Shown here piece after piece: positions 26,411 to 36,506 of a DNA stretch of 64,000 nt; position 1 is the stretch's first letter, and the number at the start of each line of letters is the position of its first letter. The position numbers and the translations under genes are program-made. The stretch is from Amylibacter sp. SFDW26 (GTDB lineage: Bacteria; Pseudomonadota; Alphaproteobacteria; Rhodobacterales; Rhodobacteraceae): contig NZ_WEIC01000001.1 of NCBI RefSeq assembly GCF_009184395.1, positions 62,001 through 126,000 on the forward strand, given 5' to 3'. The notes beneath the pieces were generated by a model that had not been told where the DNA came from, did not search any database, and saw only the letters and a program-made list of their open reading frames with translations.

Positions 26411-27091
26411 ATGAAACAATCCTTCCAATTTGGGGGCATGAATATTGCTGTGCAATCTGCACATTTAACCCCTCCAATCATCAAAGCCTTGTCTTCTGGG
26501 CAATATGAAAACGCAGAACGCGCAGCAATTGAACGCCATGTACGGGCAGGAGACCGTGTTTTGGATTTAGGGGGAGGGATCGGATGTACAGGTGTTGTTG
26601 CGGGACGCATTGTTGGCGGGGATAACTTGATGATAGTCGAGGCTAATGATGATCTTATGGATGACATTTCTGATAATCTGGCGGCAAATGGAATAAAAGG
26701 CGCGCAATTAATTCAGGCAGCCGTTGTCGCGCAAAAAAGCACGCCAAATATTAGCTTTTTCAAAACCAAAGGATTTTGGGCAGGGTCTCTATTGTCAGGC
26801 AATGCAGCAAAAACAAAACGGATCGAAGTTTCGGCCTATGCGTTTTCGGATGCATTAAAGATGTTTAAACCCACTGTAGTGGTTTGTGATACCGAAGGTT
26901 TGGAAACAGAGCTATTTAAACGAAACCTGCCATCTTACGTGCGCTTAATCATAATGGAATTACACCCAAACCTATATGGCCAAGATACCATCAAATCATT
27001 ATTCGACTGTTTATCTGATATGTGGTTTTCCTACATTCCATATGGATCACGTGGTCCAGTAGTCTGTTTTGGAAGAAAAAAACGCCCGTAG
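26411..27091 (+). CDS. FkbM-family methyltransferase
   Basis: ATG at 26411 follows TTGAGG and gives 226 residues; an upstream ATG at 26366 has no ribosome binding site. The SAM-binding loop is VLDLGGGIGCTG, followed by IVEANDDLMDDI, and the FkbM C-terminal part has DTEGLETELF. Such enzymes O-methylate sugars or polyketides. It lies on the plus strand between pth and rplY, which suggests insertion between neighbours that are usually adjacent. The stop codon lies inside the terminator hairpin. Confidence 0.82.
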   Translation: MKQSFQFGGMNIAVQSAHLTPPIIKALSSGQYENAERAAIERHVRAGDRVLDLGGGIGCTGVVAGRIVGGDNLMIVEANDDLMDDISDNLAANGIKGAQLIQAAVVAQKSTPNISFFKTKGFWAGSLLSGNAAKTKRIEVSAYAFSDALKMFKPTVVVCDTEGLETELFKRNLPSYVRLIIMELHPNLYGQDTIKSLFDCLSDMWFSYIPYGSRGPVVCFGRKKRP

Positions 27092-27107
27092 AAATCTACG
27101 AGCGTTT
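27080..27107 (-). terminator. bidirectional terminator between FkbM and rplY genes
   Basis: AAACGC / GCGTTT outer and CGTAG / CTACG inner stems; read on the minus strand it is followed by seven T. It ends rplY and overlaps the FkbM stop codon. Confidence 0.85.
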
Positions 27108-27131
27108 AAATTTTTAACAGTGAAGCAGAGC

Positions 27132-27800
27132 TTACTCTTCTGCAGCTGGCTCTTCGCCTTCTGTTGGCTCTTCGCCTTCAGCTGCTTCTTCTACTGTCTC
27201 TTCTTCATCTTCATCGTCTGATTTCAGAGCAGATGGTTCAGCAATGTTCGCAATCACAAAGTCACGGTCTGTGATCATTGGGCGTGAACCCTCTGGCATT
27301 TCAATGTCAGAGATGTGAACGATGTCGCCGATGTCTAGGTTTTCAAGATCAACAATCAAGCTTGCAGGGATGTTACCTGCAGTCACTTTCAGTTCCACCT
27401 CTGGGCGAACTGTTGTCAATGTGCCGCCTTTTTTCAAGCCAACAGAAACATCTTCGTTGATGAATTCTACTGGGATGAACAAGTTAACACGTGAATCGCG
27501 CTTCAAGCGCATCATGTCGATATGTGTTGGTAGGTCTTTTACAACGTCACGCTGAACGCCGCGGCAGATCACACGTACATCTTCTTGTCCTTCTACTTTC
27601 AAGTTGAAAAGCGTAGACATGAAACGGCCTGCTTTTAGTTGCTTGAAAAGTACGTTGAACGGTACGTTGATTGCTTGTGGATCTTGTCCACCGCCATAAA
27701 CCACACCTGGTACGAGCCCATCACGACGAGCTTGACGAGCGGCCCCCTTGCCTGTCCCCGCGCGTACCGTGGCATTGAAATCTGGTATATTTCCAGCCAT
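27132..27800 (-). CDS. rplY: 50S ribosomal protein L25/general stress protein Ctc
   Basis: It binds 5S rRNA. The ATG at 27800 follows TAGGAG by seven bases and starts [20 protein letters not shown], as in the long Ctc form; an upstream in-frame start would add 13 residues. The N-terminal L25 domain (about 1-95) and the C-terminal TL5 domain are followed by a strongly acidic tail ([17 protein letters not shown]). The total is 222 residues. Confidence 0.95.
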   Translation of the reverse strand: MAGNIPDFNATVRAGTGKGAARQARRDGLVPGVVYGGGQDPQAINVPFNVLFKQLKAGRFMSTLFNLKVEGQEDVRVICRGVQRDVVKDLPTHIDMMRLKRDSRVNLFIPVEFINEDVSVGLKKGGTLTTVRPEVELKVTAGNIPASLIVDLENLDIGDIVHISDIEMPEGSRPMITDRDFVIANIAEPSALKSDDEDEEETVEEAAEGEEPTEGEEPAAEE

Positions 27801-28030
27801 TTTAATTCTCCTAAAGTTTACAAACGCAGCCTCCTCCAAGGGTGTAAAGCTGCAAGAAGCTGCTCCATAACCGCGAATCTCTATAATTAAAAGGGGTAAA
27901 TGCGTTTTTATCCCTTATTTCAGCACCCCAGATCAACACACAGGAAGGAATCGTGCGAAACATGTCGCTTATGCGCTTTGCAATCATAATGGATGGCATA
28001 GTCTGTTTTATAATGATATCGGAGGGCATC

Positions 28031-28456
28031 ATGGATTTAGAAACAGTCTCCCCAGGGGGTTTTGGTAAAAGTCTAACAGGCTTAGGGGTGAATTTATTGA
28101 CCCAAGACGTCAAAAAATTGGCAGCCTTTTTAACAGGCACTTTTGATGCCACAGTCCACCGTCTATCCGATGATTTCGCGATCATTAAGCTGGGCGATAC
28201 CATGATCCAACTTCACCATGACGCCACATACCGCACGCATCCTGTACAAGGCATGTTACCAGACAACCCTCCACGCGGGGCAGGGGTGCAATTGTATTTG
28301 TTTGGCATCGATCCAGATCAAGCCATTGCAAAAGCGGCTGAAAATGGCGGCACTGTCATAGAAGAGCCGCGTAATAAACCGCATGGGTTATACGAGGGCA
28401 CAATTCTAAGTCCTGAAGGGTATGCATTTTCCCCTGCAATTCCAGAAAAAGTCTAA
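28031..28456 (+). CDS. VOC/glyoxalase-like protein
   Basis: ATG at 28031 follows GGAGGG at 28021-28026. The 141-residue protein has one vicinal-oxygen-chelate module pair (VNLLTQDVKKLAAFL at the start, ILSPEGYAFSPAIP at the end). A metal ligand set is not complete, so the role (resistance, dioxygenase or binding) is undetermined. Confidence 0.78.
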   Translation: MDLETVSPGGFGKSLTGLGVNLLTQDVKKLAAFLTGTFDATVHRLSDDFAIIKLGDTMIQLHHDATYRTHPVQGMLPDNPPRGAGVQLYLFGIDPDQAIAKAAENGGTVIEEPRNKPHGLYEGTILSPEGYAFSPAIPEKV

Positions 28457-28467
28457 GGATGGCGGGG

Positions 28468-28584
28468 TCAATCCTCTTTCAGAACAAATCCCACTGATTT
28501 TTCAATGGCGCGGTAATATGCCTCTAAAACTCGGTAATATCCATTCGATAAAGTCAGCGCAGCACGCTCCATGGCAGTACTCAT
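28468..28584 (-). CDS. 38-residue small ORF downstream of lldD
   Basis: ATG at 28584 has GGGGAG six bases upstream and the frame runs 38 codons (MSTAMERAALTLSNGYYRVL, then EAYYRAIEKSVGFVLKED). Composition is protein-like and amphipathic. It lies 84 bases past the lldD stop in the same direction. No family is recognised. Confidence 0.4.
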   Translation of the reverse strand: MSTAMERAALTLSNGYYRVLEAYYRAIEKSVGFVLKED

Positions 28585-28624
28585 AACCTTCTCCCCAAAA
28601 GAAAGTGACAATGTACCTAACTTT

Positions 28625-28658
28625 AGCCCTATTGTTTCCATTTCGTCAACAATAGGCT
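28625..28658 (-). terminator. hairpin downstream of lldD
   Basis: AGCC-TATTGTT and AACAATA-GGCT pair with one bulged base and an 11-base loop, 10 bases past the lldD stop. There is no T tract, so it may be an mRNA-stabilising hairpin rather than an intrinsic terminator. Confidence 0.45.
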
Positions 28659-28668
28659 GTGGATAACT

Positions 28669-29841
28669 TTAGAAGTCATAAGCCTCTGATATTTTGAAAT
28701 CTTTTGGAATAAGTAAATTGTTTGGATTCAAGTTATCCACATGTTGCTCCCCACAAAGAGCCATAGACATATCCAACTCTTTATGAATGACTTCCAGCGT
28801 TTTTGTAACACCTTCTTGGCCCATAGCACCCAAGCCATAGATAAAGGCGCGCCCGATATATGTGCCCTTTGCACCCAAAGCCATAGCTTTCAAAACGTCT
28901 TGCCCCGAACGAATACCGCTGTCGATATGCACTTCAATCTTATCGCCAACTGCATCAACGATGTCCGACAATATGCGGATTGATGACACAGCCCCATCCA
29001 ACTGACGCCCACCATGGTTGGAAACGATAATGGCATCCGCCCCAGTTTTCACAGCGCGTTTGGCGTCTTCTACATCCAAAATACCTTTGATGATGACCTT
29101 GCCATCCCAATCCTTGACCATTTTATCAATGCGTTTCCAATCCAACGTCGGATCAAACTGTTCATGCGTCCAAGCACCAAGGTCAGCAGCATTTTCAACA
29201 TTTTTTGCATGTCCAACGATGTTGCCAAAGAACCTGCGTTTCGTTCCTAACATCTCCAAGCCCCACGGCACTTTAGTGGCTAAATTGGCAATAGACGCCA
29301 AGGTCAGTTTGGGTGGTGCGGACAAACCGTTTTTCAAATCCTTATGGCGTTGCCCCAGAATTTGCAGATCAGCAGTAATGACCAAAGTTGTACAACCCGC
29401 TGCCTTTGCGCGATCTAATAAACGTCTGTTGAAATCTTCATCCCGCAACACATAAACCTGAAACCAAAAAGGATTGGTTGTATGTTCGGCCACATCTTCA
29501 ATCGAACAGATCGACATCGTGGATAGGGTGAATGGCACACCAAATGCCTCTGCTGCACGCGCGGCTTTAATCTCACCATCCGCATGTTGCATCCCCGTCA
29601 TGCCAACAGGGGCAAGGGCCACAGGCATAGAAACATCTTGGCCAATCATCTGTGTCGCCGTGGAACGTCCAGACATATCAATCGCCACCTTCTGGCGCAG
29701 ACGAATATCAGCGAAATCATTTACGTTGTCGTGGAATGTTTGCTCTGTCCAAGACCCCGTTTCCGCATAGTCATAAAACATCTTTGGCGTACGACGTTTG
29801 TAGATTTTCTTTAGGTCATCGACATTGGTAATAACGGGCAT
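28669..29841 (-). CDS. lldD: FMN-dependent L-lactate dehydrogenase
   Basis: This alpha-hydroxy-acid oxidase oxidises L-lactate to pyruvate at the membrane and feeds electrons to the respiratory chain. The 390-residue protein has the family start (VTNVDDLKKIYKRRTPKMFYDY here beginning at residue 4), the FMN site, and the catalytic His in IIVSNHGGRQLDGAVSS. Glycolate or mandelate oxidases are related alternatives. No lactate permease or regulator is adjacent. Confidence 0.88.
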   Translation of the reverse strand: MPVITNVDDLKKIYKRRTPKMFYDYAETGSWTEQTFHDNVNDFADIRLRQKVAIDMSGRSTATQMIGQDVSMPVALAPVGMTGMQHADGEIKAARAAEAFGVPFTLSTMSICSIEDVAEHTTNPFWFQVYVLRDEDFNRRLLDRAKAAGCTTLVITADLQILGQRHKDLKNGLSAPPKLTLASIANLATKVPWGLEMLGTKRRFFGNIVGHAKNVENAADLGAWTHEQFDPTLDWKRIDKMVKDWDGKVIIKGILDVEDAKRAVKTGADAIIVSNHGGRQLDGAVSSIRILSDIVDAVGDKIEVHIDSGIRSGQDVLKAMALGAKGTYIGRAFIYGLGAMGQEGVTKTLEVIHKELDMSMALCGEQHVDNLNPNNLLIPKDFKISEAYDF

Positions 29842-29945
29842 AGTCTGTCCTTTGGTGATTTAAGCCAATTTAAAAAAGACATGCTTATAATGACAATATA
29901 GAAAATGCAGAAATTGGTAAGTTGAATGACCCAAATTGTCGTTTT

Positions 29946-30659
29946 TTAACTCTCATACCTACTTCTATTGAAAATTGAGCATAAAAGACTTACCTCAACG
30001 GCCATGACATAAACTAGGATTAAATAAGTTATAAAGTTCGCACCAATATGTAGTGCCAATTGATGATTTTCGTTTGAGAAACATGCAACTATTAAGTTTT
30101 CGAGAGAAAATGAAAGTAGTGATGTAAAAGATAGTATTAGAAACGGCCCAGATAGGAATTTTTTGAAATTTATCCAGAAATTTGAATCTGAATATGCTGT
30201 TGAAAATTTCCCATCAGCTTTTACCACAGATGCGGGTAAAGATGTTCCGAATAATGCCAATAGTATATAATAAAATATACAAGCTATAATAAGATAGGAT
30301 ATTAGGAACCCAGTTATGTCATATAACTGGAAAATGAAATATGCGGGAATCAATCCAATAAAGAACGGAATTATCCAAAGTGCTGTGTATCTCCAAGCAA
30401 AACTCCAATTTATAATGTTAATTTCATAGGTAGTTGTCTTTGCTCTCCCAAATGACGTGAAGTGTTCACTTAGGAGGATATTACGATACATGGAGAATAC
30501 GATACATGGGAGTGAAATAAAATACATCACCATATATGTTATACTAAACTTTATAGTCTCGTATGCGCTTGTTAAATAATCTAACATAGCCATTATTAGA
30601 GAAAAAGTTAAAATAAGCAGGAAAATTTCTTTATAAGTCTTTAGTGCTTGGTTATACAT
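29946..30659 (-). CDS. AT-rich multi-span membrane protein of unknown function
   Basis: The 237-residue protein has about six hydrophobic segments with many Ile, Phe, Tyr and Lys residues. Its DNA is visibly richer in A and T than the flanking trpA and lldD, with codon use to match. It starts 20 bases after the trpA stop on the same strand. No motif is recognised. The composition suggests horizontal gain. Confidence 0.65.
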   Translation of the reverse strand: MYNQALKTYKEIFLLILTFSLIMAMLDYLTSAYETIKFSITYMVMYFISLPCIVFSMYRNILLSEHFTSFGRAKTTTYEINIINWSFAWRYTALWIIPFFIGLIPAYFIFQLYDITGFLISYLIIACIFYYILLALFGTSLPASVVKADGKFSTAYSDSNFWINFKKFLSGPFLILSFTSLLSFSLENLIVACFSNENHQLALHIGANFITYLILVYVMAVEVSLLCSIFNRSRYES

Positions 30660-30679
30660 AATAGCCTTTTGAAAATAAA

Positions 30680-31471
30680 TTAAGCTCTATGTGCACCTTC
30701 TGCCAATTCAGCAACAAAAGCCAGTACATCCTCAACACTTTCACCAGCGCCGAGTTTGGATACAATTGCAGAACCAACAACTGCCCCATCAGCAACCTTT
30801 GCCATGCCTTCGGCGTCAGATGGTGTTTTAATGCCAAAGCCCACGCAAACAGGCAGATCAGTTGATTGCTTAATACGTGCCACTTCCGCACCCACTTTTT
30901 CAGTAGAGGCCGAACCAGACCCTGTGATGCCTGTAATTGCCACATAATAGATGAACCCAGATGTGTTTTCCAAAACCTTTGGCAAACGGCGATTATCTGT
31001 TGTTGGTGTTGCCAAACGGATAAAGTTCATACCCGCAGCATTTGCTGGAATACACAGTTCTTCGTCTTCTTCTGGTGGCAAGTCCACGATGATCAACCCA
31101 TCGATGCCTGCATCTTTGGCCGCAGCAATAAAATTATCGACGCCCATTGAATAAATCGGGTTGTAATAGCCCATCAAAACAATCGGTGTTGTATTGTCCT
31201 CTTTGCGAAACTCAGAAGCCATTGCCAATGTCTTGTTCAACGTCATGCCTGTTTCCAGTGCACGTTGTCCCGCCAATTGGATTGTAGAGCCATCCGCCAT
31301 TGGATCCGTAAACGGCAAACCCAGCTCGATGATATCCACACCAGCCGCTGGCAGACCCTTCATCACTGCCAATGATGTGTCATAGCTTGGGTCGCCTGCC
31401 ATGATGTAAGATACGAAAGCAGATTTTCCTGCGGCTTTCAGCTCTGCGAATTTAGCGTCAATACGTGTCAT
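30680..31471 (-). CDS. trpA: tryptophan synthase alpha chain
   Basis: It cleaves indole-3-glycerol phosphate and passes indole to TrpB. Catalytic E49 (DIIELGLPF) and D60 (DPMADGS) and the phosphate site [10 protein letters not shown] are present in 263 residues. The trpB gene is not in this window. The gene is preceded by about 150 bases without another gene. Confidence 0.96.
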   Translation of the reverse strand: MTRIDAKFAELKAAGKSAFVSYIMAGDPSYDTSLAVMKGLPAAGVDIIELGLPFTDPMADGSTIQLAGQRALETGMTLNKTLAMASEFRKEDNTTPIVLMGYYNPIYSMGVDNFIAAAKDAGIDGLIIVDLPPEEDEELCIPANAAGMNFIRLATPTTDNRRLPKVLENTSGFIYYVAITGITGSGSASTEKVGAEVARIKQSTDLPVCVGFGIKTPSDAEGMAKVADGAVVGSAIVSKLGAGESVEDVLAFVAELAEGAHRA

Positions 31472-31616
31472 GGCTGGTCCCTTAAAGTCTAGACCTTGGT
31501 TTGGGATACAAAGACGGGAAAATCAATGGGGTTTTGGCAAAAAAACGCATACTAACTTGACGTTTTACCCATATCCCCCGTAGATGCGCGCAAAACGATC
31601 ATTCAAGGTGACCATC

Positions 31617-32714
31617 ATGGGCTTTAAAACAGGTATTGTTGGACTTCCAAACGTAGGTAAATCCACATTGTTCAACGCGCTGACAAAAACAGCGGCGGCA
31701 CAAGCGGCAAACTTTCCGTTTTGTACCATTGAGCCGAATGTGGGCGAAGTGTCCGTGCCGGATGCACGCATTGATAAACTGGCTGCAATCGCAAGCTCTG
31801 CCAAAATCATTCCAGCGCGTATGACATTCGTTGATATCGCGGGATTGGTTAAGGGCGCTTCAAAGGGCGAGGGCCTTGGTAACCAATTCCTTGCCAACAT
31901 CCGCGAATGTGATGCGATTGCACATGTGTTACGTTGCTTTGAAGATGATGACGTGACCCACGTGGATGGCCGCGTGAACCCTGTCGAAGATGCGGAAACG
32001 ATTGAAACGGAATTGATGCTTGCCGATTTGGAAAGCATCGAAAAACGTATGGCCAATCTTGTGCGCAAGATGAAAGGCAACGACAAAGAAGCTGTTGCCC
32101 AACACGCACTTTTGGAAAAAGCCAAAGCTGCGATTGAAGCGGGTCAACCTGCCCGTGTTGTAGAGGTAGATGAAGACGAACAAAAAATGTGGGAGCAGCT
32201 TGGTTTGTTGTCCTCTAAGAAAATCGTTTACGTTTGTAACGTCGAAGAAGAAAACGCAGGTGCAGGGAATGAACATTCCGAAGCAGTTGCAAAAATGGCA
32301 GCTGAACAAGGTGCTGCCTCTGTTGTCATCTCAGCTGCAATTGAAGAAGAAATTAGCCAACTCGAAGATGAAGAAGCTGAAATGTTCTTAGAGGAACTTG
32401 GTTTGGAAGAAGCGGGTCTAAACCGTTTGATCCGCGCAGGTTATGAACTCTTGGGACTACAAACATATTTCACAGTTGGCCCAAAAGAAGCCCGCGCATG
32501 GACGATTGCCAAAGGCACATCTGCGCCACAAGCGGCAGGTGTCATTCACGGCGATTTCGAACGCGGTTTCATTCGTGCAGAAACGATCGCTTATGATGAT
32601 TATGTTGAATTTAATGGCGAACAAGGTTCCAAAGAAGCGGGTAAAATGCGCGCTGAAGGCAAATCTTATATCGTTGCTGACGGCGATGTATTGCATTTTC
32701 TACATAATACCTAA
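31617..32714 (+). CDS. ychF: redox-regulated ribosome-binding ATPase YchF/OLA1
   Basis: A TRAFAC-class NTPase that prefers [23 protein letters not shown] with Walker A at 9-17 is diagnostic, followed by switch motifs and the C-terminal TGS domain ([15 protein letters not shown], then [13 protein letters not shown]). ATG at 31617 gives 365 residues, the normal length; an ATG 11 codons upstream is rejected because family members start at MGFK. Confidence 0.95.
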   Translation: MGFKTGIVGLPNVGKSTLFNALTKTAAAQAANFPFCTIEPNVGEVSVPDARIDKLAAIASSAKIIPARMTFVDIAGLVKGASKGEGLGNQFLANIRECDAIAHVLRCFEDDDVTHVDGRVNPVEDAETIETELMLADLESIEKRMANLVRKMKGNDKEAVAQHALLEKAKAAIEAGQPARVVEVDEDEQKMWEQLGLLSSKKIVYVCNVEEENAGAGNEHSEAVAKMAAEQGAASVVISAAIEEEISQLEDEEAEMFLEELGLEEAGLNRLIRAGYELLGLQTYFTVGPKEARAWTIAKGTSAPQAAGVIHGDFERGFIRAETIAYDDYVEFNGEQGSKEAGKMRAEGKSYIVADGDVLHFLHNT

Positions 32715-32786
32715 ACCAATCTTGGTTAATTTAGCTTTGGATTAAGACCTATCTGGCAGCATCCCTTTTGAAGTCAAAGGAGTGCT

Positions 32787-34286
32787 GTGGTGGTAGATTT
32801 TACAAAAGTTGCGACCATTATTGATGATGCGATTTTACAATTGCAAGGCGTATCAGATTTAGAAGTGGTTACAATTGGCACGGATCAGTACGTCTTTGTA
32901 GCGTCTGAAGCAGACAGCACGATTACCAGTTTCCTGTTGCGTGATGGACTACCTCCACAAGTGGTGGACACATTAGAGTTCGGGGCTGATACAGGTACTT
33001 TTGCGGTCACACAGGCGAATATATCAATGATCAATGGCCACATGGTTCTGCTGCCCTCTGGGCGATTAGATGATGAAGTTGCGACCTATCGTATTGATAG
33101 CAATGGTCAGTTTTCGGAACCTATTTTGCAAACGCCTAACGGTGTAGATATCAGTCGATTTGATACGACTTTTTCCATCGAAATTGATGGCAAGACATTC
33201 CTTTATGTTTCGCAGACTAACACATCAGGTATTTCCAGTTACCGTATGAAGCCAAATGATACGTTTATCACGCAACCCGTTTATGATGCCGGAAGTTTGG
33301 ATTACTTGGGTGATGTCAGCGCATTTGCATCTGTGGTTATTCGCGGCACAACTTATATGTTTACGGCCTCTGCATTTGATGCAGGATTAAATAGTTTTCG
33401 GGTAGGTATTCATGGTAATTTACATCTGAGAGATAGTGTTGCACCAACCGATACATCTGGTTTCAACCTTCCCCAAGCATTAGAAGTTACAACGGTTGGT
33501 GCGCAAACATTTTTAATCATGGCTTCATCTGGCACGAATAGTTTAACGGTTTATTCTATTAATAACCGTGGAGAGCTTACAGAAACTGATCATCTGATTG
33601 ATAGTTTGGAAACACGGTTTCAAGATGCGAGTGTTCTGGAAATTTTTACCTTTAACCAACGTAGCTTTGTTTTGGCAGCAGGATCAGATGATGGTGTTAC
33701 ATTATTAGAGCTTAGTCCTAATGGCACCTTATCTGTTTTGGAAACATTGGCAGATGATTTTGATACAACACTTAATAATATTACTGATATTGAAGTGACT
33801 TTTTTTGGTGGCATCCCACATGCGCTTGTCAGTAGTGGTTCTGAAAATGGCTTTACGCAATTCGAAATCGGTATTGAAAGTATTGGTGCGAACATAATCG
33901 GCAGCAATGGGCATGATACATTAAACGGAACAGAGCTTGATGATATAATTACAGGGTTTAATGGAACAGATTACCTTTATGGTGGTGATGGTGATGATCT
34001 TATCATTGATGGTGATGGGCGTGACCGTATGTTTGGTGGTGCAGGAGCTGATATCTTTCAATTCGTCGATGATGACAAACGTGATTTCATTATGGATTAT
34101 GAAACTGGTATTGATGTAATCGATTTTTCCTCAATTGATGGAATTTCACATATAAGCGATCTAAGCATCAAGTCACGACCATTTGGGGCCGCGATTTTTG
34201 CAGGCGACCATGTGATCCGTATTGAAAGTATTGATGGCACGCGATTAACCATTGCTGATTTTACAGCAGACGACTTTATCTTCTAG
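32787..34286 (+). CDS. secreted beta-propeller protein with C-terminal RTX calcium-binding repeats
   Basis: The first ~365 residues contain repeated blades of the form T(V)G.Q.FL..AS...L..Y, like a lactonase-type beta-propeller. Residues about 373-430 hold RTX nonapeptides (GSNGHDTLNG, GGDGDDLI, GGAGADIFQF), which fold on calcium and mark type I secretion. There is no N-terminal signal peptide, in keeping with that route. The secretion genes are not in the window. GTG start after AAAGGAG. Activity is unknown. Confidence 0.85.
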   Translation: MVVDFTKVATIIDDAILQLQGVSDLEVVTIGTDQYVFVASEADSTITSFLLRDGLPPQVVDTLEFGADTGTFAVTQANISMINGHMVLLPSGRLDDEVATYRIDSNGQFSEPILQTPNGVDISRFDTTFSIEIDGKTFLYVSQTNTSGISSYRMKPNDTFITQPVYDAGSLDYLGDVSAFASVVIRGTTYMFTASAFDAGLNSFRVGIHGNLHLRDSVAPTDTSGFNLPQALEVTTVGAQTFLIMASSGTNSLTVYSINNRGELTETDHLIDSLETRFQDASVLEIFTFNQRSFVLAAGSDDGVTLLELSPNGTLSVLETLADDFDTTLNNITDIEVTFFGGIPHALVSSGSENGFTQFEIGIESIGANIIGSNGHDTLNGTELDDIITGFNGTDYLYGGDGDDLIIDGDGRDRMFGGAGADIFQFVDDDKRDFIMDYETGIDVIDFSSIDGISHISDLSIKSRPFGAAIFAGDHVIRIESIDGTRLTIADFTADDFIF

Positions 34287-34942
34287 TCTTTTAACCAGTC
34301 CACAAAGCGTGCAGCTTGGCTTGCGGTGGTATTCAACTCATCTTTGTTTTCGCCCGGGAAAAAACGTGCGCGTGTTGCTGTTGGCATCGGTTCTGGTGTG
34401 AAACTGCGTACAAGTGGGCCTGTTGAAGTGCTTTCCGAGGCCCAGCTGTCAAACAAAGCTTTTTGCGCTGCTTTTGTTGCACCATAAGCCCCAAAGAATT
34501 TCTCACCTGCACGGGGATCATCCAAATGCACGGCAGTTCCATTCTTAGCTTTCAATAACGGGTCAATCATCGAAATCAACTGCTGCGTTGCTGTCAGATT
34601 AATCGTCACAGATTTTACCAAATCTTTATCTGCAATATGTCCCGCAGGAGCCAATGGTGCCGCATGAACTGCGGAATGAACCCAAAGATCCAGCCCCCCC
34701 CAACGTTCATGCACAGATAAGCACAAACGCTGCAGGCCATCATTATCGGTAATATCCAATGGCACTAATGTGGCTTTACCACCAGCGGCTTGAATGGCGT
34801 CATCCAATTCTTCCAATGCACCGCTTGTACGGCCCACTGCAATAATTTCAGCGCCTTCTGCCGCCAAAGCTTGTGCTGCCGCATAGCCAAAGCCACGTGT
34901 TGCCCCAGTGATCAGGGCCAGTTGTCCGTCAAATGCACCCAT
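34283..34942 (-). CDS. short-chain dehydrogenase/reductase
   Basis: A 219-residue SDR with cofactor loop TGATRGFGYAAAQALA, the DxTD step (PLDITDND) and YGATK as the active-site YxxxK. It lies three bases after purF and overlaps the end of the RTX gene by four bases. The substrate is unknown. Confidence 0.88.
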   Translation of the reverse strand: MGAFDGQLALITGATRGFGYAAAQALAAEGAEIIAVGRTSGALEELDDAIQAAGGKATLVPLDITDNDGLQRLCLSVHERWGGLDLWVHSAVHAAPLAPAGHIADKDLVKSVTINLTATQQLISMIDPLLKAKNGTAVHLDDPRAGEKFFGAYGATKAAQKALFDSWASESTSTGPLVRSFTPEPMPTATRARFFPGENKDELNTTASQAARFVDWLKD

Positions 34943-34945
34943 GAT

Positions 34946-36418
34946 TTAGGCAGGTTCTTTAAGTTTGAAGCCGCGTTTGATCTGGTCCATCGGACGCACC
35001 GGATATTCGCCAGAAAAACATGCATCGCAATACGCTGGGTTGTCACTGTCACGACCAGTTTCCACACCACATGCACGGTATAAACCATCCAATGATACGA
35101 AATTCAAACTATCGACTGCCAAATGAGTTTGCATTTCTTCAATACTCATTGTTGCCGCCAATAGCTTTTCACGATCAGGCGTATCCACACCGTAAAAACA
35201 AGGCCATGCTGTCGGGGGGGATGCAATACGGAAGTGCACTTCTTTAGCACCAGCATCCAAAATCATTTCTTTGATCTTACGGCTTGTTGTTCCGCGTACA
35301 ACACTGTCATCCACAAGGATTACACGTTTTCCTTTGATCAACGCACGGTTCACGTTCAATTTCAAACGCACACCCATGTTGCGGATCTGTTCAGATGGCT
35401 CAATAAATGTCCGGCCCATATAAGAGTTACGGATAATACCCATTGCATAAGGAATGCCGCTCTCTTGGGAATATCCAATAGCTGCAGGTGTACCACTGTC
35501 AGGGACAGGACAAACCAAATCCGCTTCAACAGGGCTTTCTTTCGCAAGTTCAACACCGATACGACGGCGTGTTTCATAGACAGATTGACCGCCCAAAATG
35601 CTGTCAGGACGTGAGAAATAAACGTGTTCAAAAATACAAGGGCGTGCTTTAGCTGGTTCAAACGGGAATGAGCTTTCCACACCTTGATCCGTAACAACCA
35701 CCATTTCACCTGGTTCAACTTCGCGAATGAATTCAGCGCCTATGATATCCAATGCACATGTTTCAGAACTTAGAACCCAACCATCACCGATTTGACCCAA
35801 AACCAATGGACGAACGCCCAACGGATCGCGTACGCCGATCATTTTGGTGCGTGTCATTGCTACAATTGAAAACGCGCCTTCAACTCGGCGCGTTGCATCT
35901 TTGATGCGTTCTGGAATGTTTGGTTGCATGGAACGTGCCATCAGATGGATGATACATTCGCTGTCAGACGAAGACTGGAAAATCGAACCACGGCTTATCA
36001 ACTCTTTGCGCAACTCATCAGCATTTGTCAGATTGCCGTTGTGTGCAATAGCAGCACCACCCATTGCAAATTCACCAAAGAACGGTTGCACATCGCGAAT
36101 AGCTGTTTGTCCTTTGTTACCTGCTGTTGAATAGCGGACGTGACCAATAGATACACTACCTGGCAGCGTTTTCATCAACTCTTGTTTTGTGAAGTGATCG
36201 CGGACATACCCAAAACGACGTGCATTGTTGAAACCAGCTTTTTGGTCATAAGCAACAATACCACCTGCTTCTTGTCCACGGTGTTGGAGTGCATGAAGAC
36301 CAAGGGCTACAAAATTGGCGGCATCAGCAACGCCATGAACGCCAAAAATTCCGCACTCCTCTTTCAGTTTATCGTCATCAAAAGGATGGGCTAGGAACGG
36401 CTTTGTTTGGCTTAGCAT
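34946..36418 (-). CDS. purF: amidophosphoribosyltransferase
   Basis: It commits PRPP and glutamine to purine synthesis. The nucleophile is the cysteine of KEECGIFGVHG, which follows a short propeptide. The PRPP loop VILVDDSVVRGTTSRKI and the phosphoribosyltransferase domain are present in 490 residues. It is last of the conserved series with radA and cvpA and is followed by an SDR gene. Confidence 0.96.
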   Translation of the reverse strand: MLSQTKPFLAHPFDDDKLKEECGIFGVHGVADAANFVALGLHALQHRGQEAGGIVAYDQKAGFNNARRFGYVRDHFTKQELMKTLPGSVSIGHVRYSTAGNKGQTAIRDVQPFFGEFAMGGAAIAHNGNLTNADELRKELISRGSIFQSSSDSECIIHLMARSMQPNIPERIKDATRRVEGAFSIVAMTRTKMIGVRDPLGVRPLVLGQIGDGWVLSSETCALDIIGAEFIREVEPGEMVVVTDQGVESSFPFEPAKARPCIFEHVYFSRPDSILGGQSVYETRRRIGVELAKESPVEADLVCPVPDSGTPAAIGYSQESGIPYAMGIIRNSYMGRTFIEPSEQIRNMGVRLKLNVNRALIKGKRVILVDDSVVRGTTSRKIKEMILDAGAKEVHFRIASPPTAWPCFYGVDTPDREKLLAATMSIEEMQTHLAVDSLNFVSLDGLYRACGVETGRDSDNPAYCDACFSGEYPVRPMDQIKRGFKLKEPA

Positions 36419-36506
36419 GGTCTCTCCGACTCGGCAGCTTGCGAATTGGGGTCTCTATACTGTGGAACGGGTAGCATTGTCACCACCTTGTTATATCACA
36501 ATTCGC

